Part shown: positions 30,337-34,672 of the stretch, one piece after another
Layout of the letters: each line of letters starts with the position of its first letter
Position numbering within the stretch: the first letter of the stretch is position 1
From: Thermoplasmatales archaeon
Lineage (GTDB): Archaea; Thermoplasmatota; E2; DHVEG-1
Direction: 5' to 3'
Length of the DNA stretch: 34,672 bases
Assembly (NCBI GenBank): GCA_030672305.1
Contig: DAOVGR010000081.1
Coordinates: forward strand, 1-34,672
Notes under the pieces: model-generated
The model's database searches: none
Seen by the model: only the letters and a program-made list of their open reading frames with translations
Told to the model about the DNA's origin: nothing
Program-made: the position numbers and the translations under genes

Positions 30337-32226
30337 ATGAGTAAGCATCATAAAAATAAACCAAATTTATTATTGAAATTATCTAGCCATCAAGGTATAT
30401 TATTTCATTTAGCAGGAATTGCAGCTATCATTTGGTTTTTAGTTCGAGTTTTACCCAGACCGGATCGTATAAGGTATCCCTGCCAGCAAATGTCGGTTTC
30501 AGTAGCTATTGGATATATTGCTTTTTGGAGTTTATTATGGAGTGCAATATTTCATGGTCTTGGTTTATGGATTAGACGGGTAAAATATAAAACCGCTGCT
30601 ATTGCACCTGTTATTTTAGTTGCTTTTGTCTTAATCTTCTCAATTACAAGTAATGTATATGCTGTAAACAAAACAACAGATGAATATCCACTAACACCTT
30701 GGGAACCTATTCCAAATGAACCCATTGGAACACCTAGAGGAGTTAATCCCGGAAGGGTTGTATGGGTTTGGGATTCAGATGCAACAGAAGAAAATCTAAA
30801 TGGTTACTGGTGGTTGAAACAAAATAATAATCAACAAGTAATTGATCAGATGGTTTCTGAAGGAATAAAAAATCTAGCTGGAGCCGAAACTGAAGATGAA
30901 GCATGGGAAATCCTGTTTAAACATTTTAATCTAGTAAATGGAAATGGTGAAAAGGATTATCAAACTGGAGAAAAAATAGCGATTAAATTGAATTTTAATA
31001 ATTGTTATCAAATCTTTAGCTATTTTACAAAAGATAACGATAGAGATGCAAGTCCTTATGTAGTAAAAGCAATACTTAGACAACTAATCTATTATATTGG
31101 TGTAGAGCAAAAAGATATTACTTTATATGATGCATCACGTCCAATTCCAAATTGGTTTTACAGACGTGTTTTATATAAAGAATTCCCTGCATCACCTTTG
31201 ATACCAGAATTTCCTAATATCCATTATGAGGATGCATATGGTCTAATGCCAGGACGTGAAAAGGTAAAACCTACTCCAGATAAAATATATTTTGCAGATG
31301 GAACAGGCCTATATCGGACCCTACCATCTTGTGTTGTTGATGCAGATTATATTATTAATGTTCCTCTTCTAAAGAGGCACCCTATCGATTTTGGAGTAAC
31401 ATTTTCTGCTAAGAATTTATTTGGAACCTGGATTGAGCCAGTAAGTGCTGTCCATGAGTATCATAGGTCTGCATTTATAGAAGGTAATGCCGCACCTCAG
31501 ACTGATCTATTAGCTCATGATCATATTGGTGGTAAAACTATTCTTTATATTGGAGATGGGACCTTCCCGACAAAGATAGATCATAGAACAATAGGTAAAT
31601 TTGAAATGTATCCATTTAACAATGATTGGACAAACAGTCTCTTCTTTTCACAGGATCCTGTTGCAATTGATTCAGTAATGTATGATTTCCTACACACAGA
31701 AGGTACAAATCCTTGTGAAGGATCACAAAACTATCTTCATCAGTCTGCTGAACCCAATCCAAATACATATGACCCAGAAAATGATGGCACTTACCTTTCA
31801 TCTAGTCTTGGTGTTCATGAACATTGGGAGAAATCCATTGATATTTTTTCACCGGATAGATATTTAGGTACAACTGGTAATGGAATTGATTTTGTAGCAA
31901 TTGGTGATGAACATGCTTATCCTGGAATTTTGATTACAAAACCAAAAATGGATTATTTATACATTAATGGAAATGAGATAAATCGCATTGGTGCTACAGT
32001 GATAATTGGTAGTATTCAAATCGAATCTAGGATAAATGGAGTTTCAGAGGAAATCGAAAAAGTCGAGTTTTACATTAATGATGAATTAGTAGCAAGTATT
32101 ACAGAATCTCCTTATGTTTTTTTATGGTCTGAGTATCAAATTGCAATGAGACATATGATCAAGGTTATTGCATATTATGGTGAGGGAAAAACTCTAATTA
32201 ATGAATTGCCAGTTTGGAAAATTTAA
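30337..32226 (+). CDS. membrane-anchored DUF362 protein with C-terminal Ig-like domain
   Basis: 629 residues from ATG 30337, preceded by GGGGT; a TTG six codons earlier would put Trp and Gly before the start. Three membrane helices lie at about residues 20-39, 56-79 and 86-108. A large domain follows, matching DUF362: GRVVWVWDSDAT, then IAIKLNFNN near residue 220, YVVKAILRQLIYY, ITLYDASRPIPNWFYRRV, and VPLLKRHPIDFGVTFSAKNLFGTW near residue 350. The last 80 residues form an Ig-like strand domain (VEKVEFYINDELVASITESPY-like). DUF362 proteins sometimes carry iron-sulfur clusters, but no Cys motif is found here. The enzymatic role of the family is unclear. It probably faces outside, held by the helices. 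Confidence 0.8.
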   Translation: MSKHHKNKPNLLLKLSSHQGILFHLAGIAAIIWFLVRVLPRPDRIRYPCQQMSVSVAIGYIAFWSLLWSAIFHGLGLWIRRVKYKTAAIAPVILVAFVLIFSITSNVYAVNKTTDEYPLTPWEPIPNEPIGTPRGVNPGRVVWVWDSDATEENLNGYWWLKQNNNQQVIDQMVSEGIKNLAGAETEDEAWEILFKHFNLVNGNGEKDYQTGEKIAIKLNFNNCYQIFSYFTKDNDRDASPYVVKAILRQLIYYIGVEQKDITLYDASRPIPNWFYRRVLYKEFPASPLIPEFPNIHYEDAYGLMPGREKVKPTPDKIYFADGTGLYRTLPSCVVDADYIINVPLLKRHPIDFGVTFSAKNLFGTWIEPVSAVHEYHRSAFIEGNAAPQTDLLAHDHIGGKTILYIGDGTFPTKIDHRTIGKFEMYPFNNDWTNSLFFSQDPVAIDSVMYDFLHTEGTNPCEGSQNYLHQSAEPNPNTYDPENDGTYLSSSLGVHEHWEKSIDIFSPDRYLGTTGNGIDFVAIGDEHAYPGILITKPKMDYLYINGNEINRIGATVIIGSIQIESRINGVSEEIEKVEFYINDELVASITESPYVFLWSEYQIAMRHMIKVIAYYGEGKTLINELPVWKI

Positions 32227-32385
32227 TTATAGTATTAAATTAATTTCCTCCAAAAAGGTGAGTTAAGCAATTTTAGTAATACTTTAAAATTGTAATTTTA
32301 AAAAATATAAAAGATATTATAGGTATTGAAAATATACTCAGATTAGTAGTACCTTTGAAATAAAAAAAATGGTGGGGTAGAAAAG

Positions 32386-33453
32386 ATGGTTACAAAAACA
32401 GTTGGATGTCCTAAATGCAAAACTCATATAGAAATTCAAGGCAGTCCTAGTGAAACAAAAATTATTACTTGTGCTAAATGTAATACTAAAGGCAAATTTA
32501 CATTTCCAGGAGAACAATCAAAGATAGAAGCACCCTCTGATTCTTATAGTATTGAAATCGAAAATCTTACTAAAAAATTCAAAGATTTAAAAGCAGTTGA
32601 TAATGTATCATTTAAAGTCCGAAAAGGTGAGATTTTTGGTTTTCTTGGCCCTAATGGTGCTGGTAAAACTACTACGATAAAGGCTATTCTTGGTTTAATC
32701 CATCAGAATTCTGGTAATGTTAAAATCAATGGATATGACATTATAAAAAATGCAATTAAATCAAGAAAAGAGGTTGGATATCTTCCTGAACGTGTTTCAT
32801 TTTATGAAAATATTACTCCATTGCAGACCTTAAATTTTTTCTGTGAATTAAAAGGATATGACAAATCAACAAATAAATCTCTTATTAAAGAGGTTGGGCT
32901 CGAGGATGCTATAAAAAGGAAAGTTGGTACATTTTCAAAAGGAATGGTCCAATTACTCGGTGTTGCTCAGGTAATGATCGGTAATCCTTCTGTTTATATT
33001 CTTGACGAACCAATGGCAGGTCTGGATGCACGATGGGTAAAAATTATCAGGGAAAAAATAAAAATGTTAAATGAACAGGGGGCCACAGTACTTTTTTCAT
33101 CTCATATTCTAAGTGAGGTAGAAAATATTTGTGATAAGGTTGCAATTATCAATAAAGGTAAGCTTATTGCAGAAGATACAGTTTCAAATCTAAATAAATA
33201 CCTTAAAATTAAACCACGATTGAAGATTTCAATAACTGATCTCAATGGAAAAGTTCCTGTAATTATTCGTGACCTTGAGGGTGTTGATAACGTTGAGGCA
33301 CAAGATAACACACTCTTTATTACGTGCGAATCTAATGTTAGAAGTAAAGTTATCACTATGCTTGAAGATGCAGGTTTTAAGATTATTGACATTAAAACTA
33401 TTGAGCCATCTCTAGAAGATGCTTTTGTTAAAATAATAGAAGGTGATACATAA
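32386..33453 (+). CDS. ABC transporter ATP-binding protein with N-terminal zinc ribbon
   Basis: 355 residues behind GGTGGGG. Residues 1-40 are a zinc ribbon with Cys8/Cys11 (CPKC) and Cys29/Cys32 (CAKC). Residues 55-270 are the ATPase: Walker A GPNGAGKTTT at about 86-95, Q-loop region YLPERVSFYENITP, signature FSKGMVQLL, Walker B VYILDEPMAGLD at about 203, and H-loop SSHIL. A C-terminal 80-residue extension resembles the accessory domain of ABC-2 exporters (LEDAFVKI ending). It powers the membrane protein encoded next, with which it overlaps by one base (TAATG). The zinc ribbon is an unusual addition. Substrate unknown. Confidence 0.92.
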   Translation: MVTKTVGCPKCKTHIEIQGSPSETKIITCAKCNTKGKFTFPGEQSKIEAPSDSYSIEIENLTKKFKDLKAVDNVSFKVRKGEIFGFLGPNGAGKTTTIKAILGLIHQNSGNVKINGYDIIKNAIKSRKEVGYLPERVSFYENITPLQTLNFFCELKGYDKSTNKSLIKEVGLEDAIKRKVGTFSKGMVQLLGVAQVMIGNPSVYILDEPMAGLDARWVKIIREKIKMLNEQGATVLFSSHILSEVENICDKVAIINKGKLIAEDTVSNLNKYLKIKPRLKISITDLNGKVPVIIRDLEGVDNVEAQDNTLFITCESNVRSKVITMLEDAGFKIIDIKTIEPSLEDAFVKIIEGDT

Positions 33454-34307
33454 TGGGTGGTTTTAGTCCTAAATCAGTTTATACTGTAGCAAAAAAAGAA
33501 TTTATGGATAATATCCGAAATAGATGGATAATAATACTAACAATTTTATTTGTAATTCTGATAGTTGTTTTTTCATATCTTGCTGGTGGACAAGCTGGTG
33601 GAGAAGATATATTTGGTGATATGCAAAACACCGTTTTCGCTCTTATTGGTATTTCTTCCTTGCTGATTCCGCTAATAGCAATTATTCTTGGTTTCTCAAC
33701 AATTTCGGGTGAAGCAGAAAGTGGGTCTTTGAATGTTGTTTTATCTTACCCTGTTAGCCGCGGAGAAGTATTACTAGGAAAACTTTTTGGACTTGGTTCA
33801 GTAATTATTTTTTCTATTCTATTAGGGTTTGGTCTTGGAGGAATTATTATTTCTGCAACAATTGGTCCAGAATCATGGGGTGGCTATCTTGCATTTATTG
33901 GACTTAGTATTTTTTTAGGATTCATATATTTGAGTTTATCGATTTGTATTTCGTCTTTTTGTAAAAGACGTGTTACATCTATTGGCGGGGGAATTGTAAT
34001 ATTTTTTTGGGGATTGATTTATGGTTCTATAATATTGGGCATCTTATTTGGTAGCGGTTATACATTTGAGAATTTTCAAACAGGAAATGTTCCTGATTGG
34101 TTTTTTGGATCAGTTGTGTTTAGCCCAACTGATGCAGATCAAACAGCGGTCCAATTAGCATTTGGAGAAAGAACAATTAATGCTATGGGATTTTCAATCA
34201 CGATACCTGATTATTTAACCATGGAACTTCTAATGGTGGTTCATATAATATGGTTTATTGTTCCTCTGATTTTAGCATATTTCTTCTTTAAAAGAAGAGA
34301 TATTTAA
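33453..34307 (+). CDS. ABC-2 type transporter permease
   Basis: 284 residues, overlapping the ATPase stop by one base. Six membrane helices can be seen at about residues 25-46, 62-84, 108-135, 146-165, 178-200 and 255-277. The N terminus KKEFMDNIRNRW and the GEAESGSLNVVLSYPVSRGEVLLGK coupling segment are characteristic of the ABC-2 NosY/GldF-like group. The extracellular loop before the last helix holds a possible polar substrate region (NVPDWFFGSVVFSPTDADQ). With one permease gene, the transporter is likely a homodimer of each part. Exported substrate unknown; protein, peptide or drug export are the family choices. Confidence 0.88.
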   Translation: MGGFSPKSVYTVAKKEFMDNIRNRWIIILTILFVILIVVFSYLAGGQAGGEDIFGDMQNTVFALIGISSLLIPLIAIILGFSTISGEAESGSLNVVLSYPVSRGEVLLGKLFGLGSVIIFSILLGFGLGGIIISATIGPESWGGYLAFIGLSIFLGFIYLSLSICISSFCKRRVTSIGGGIVIFFWGLIYGSIILGILFGSGYTFENFQTGNVPDWFFGSVVFSPTDADQTAVQLAFGERTINAMGFSITIPDYLTMELLMVVHIIWFIVPLILAYFFFKRRDI

Positions 34308-34417
34308 TATCTCCCAATATCTAAAATCTTCTATTTAGGATTATTACAATTAGTTATGCTAAGAAGATTTTCGTAGTAAAAAAAAAAGCAAAAGTTATAG
34401 TAATATTTTGTCAAATT

Positions 34418-34488
34418 GCGTGCCTGCACCACCAGTCAAATAGACTGGTGGCATGCTCGGCTAACTTTGTTAGCCTCGGCAGTCACGC
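34418..34488. other. three-stem structured element
   Basis: An outer stem pairs GCGTGCCTGC (34418-34427) with GCAGTCACGC (34479-34488), with one mismatch. It encloses two perfect hairpins: CCACCAGTC/GACTGGTGG (34429-34437 with 34443-34451) and GGCTAAC/GTTAGCC (34459-34465 with 34469-34475). The region is much more GC-rich than the surrounding DNA. It can fold as RNA on either strand, or as single-stranded DNA at the end of a transposon. Identity unknown. Confidence 0.5.
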
Positions 34489-34672
34489 TCCACATGGTAA
34501 GGTTCAACTCCCAGTATTGATCCTCTAGGATGCAAAATCATCGAGATGTGATTGACCTGGTTTGAAAGAGTGGTTTCTTGGTAATCCCTGATTTCGCGCA
34601 TACACATCCATATCGGTGATGGTTCTTTCACCGAGGCTATCGAAAAAGATTGTTGGGCTCCAGAACCCACTT
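34470..34672 (-). CDS. possible 3' end of a gene of foreign origin, cut by window edge
   Basis: On the minus strand a frame runs from the window edge to a stop at 34470. Its last residues are VNHISMILHPRGSILGVEP followed by YHVERDCRG. A second overlapping frame, ending FASstop near 34528, also gives a protein-like sequence (TITDMDVYARNQGLPRN). I cannot decide between them. Base composition differs sharply from the rest of the window. The end of a transposase or TnpB-type gene followed by a structured end is one option; a structural RNA with no coding content is another. Confidence 0.3.
   Translation of the reverse strand, partial: VGSGAQQSFSIASVKEPSPIWMCMREIRDYQETTLSNQVNHISMILHPRGSILGVEPYHVERDCRG

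Noticed and set aside
34503-34520. GGTTCAACTCC resembles a tRNA T-loop
   Set aside because: The bases on either side do not form a T-stem, and no acceptor stem, D-arm or anticodon arm fits the spacing.
34418-34672. Group II intron, SRP RNA or RNase P RNA at the window end
   Set aside because: I looked for domain V of group II introns, SRP helix 8 and the RNase P core motifs and did not see them; only the edge is available, so identity is left open.

Overview
This is an AT-rich archaeal window, most likely from Thermoplasmatota and possibly a sediment lineage such as Marine Benthic Group D; the clade is an inference. Support comes from a diphthamide-pathway ligase, archaeal TATA boxes close upstream of starts, purine-rich ribosome binding sites with TTG starts, and many secreted proteins with one recurring PKD-like module. 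No rRNA, tRNA or CRISPR array was seen.

Layout. 1-1010: the edge of an unknown gene, a winged-helix regulator and a small protein. 1083-13888: mostly secreted proteins, interrupted by a coupled Dph6 ligase/glutamine amidotransferase pair (1629-2830) and two small genes (7323-7756). The secreted set holds an S15-type hydrolase, an FG-GAP protein, a truncated papain-like peptidase, a GC-richer FTP/fungalysin-type metallopeptidase and several PKD-like proteins. 14088-19349: cupin, GNAT acetyltransferase, a Lys/Gly-rich mini-protein, an MscS channel, a zinc mini-protein, a dihydrolipoamide-dehydrogenase-like enzyme and an FAD oxidoreductase. 19410-25189: a secreted M28 peptidase, an AsnA/radical SAM operon, an AhpD-like protein and a gingipain-like C25 peptidase. 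25332-26618: a complete IS3-family element. 26692-30173: a small ORF behind a perfect palindrome, a PurF-like protein lacking the N-terminal Cys, and a secreted HExxH protein. 30337-34307: a membrane-anchored DUF362 protein and an ABC exporter. 34418-34672: a GC-richer stretch with a strong three-stem fold, perhaps the edge of another mobile element or a structured RNA.

Two signals tie the secreted genes together. First, at least five encoded proteins end in a related 30-36 residue hydrophobic/amphipathic tail (consensus around PRNRA...LERFPxLxRLL), usually right after the PKD-like module; three further copies lie in non-coding DNA downstream of genes that lack it. It may be an undescribed sorting or anchoring signal. 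Second, a 14-bp palindrome TTAAC-N4-GTTAA recurs upstream of six genes or gene remnants, plus one near match, mostly just downstream of a TATA box where the transcription start should lie. It looks like the operator of a regulon dominated by exported proteins. The peptidases together suggest a cell that digests extracellular protein.
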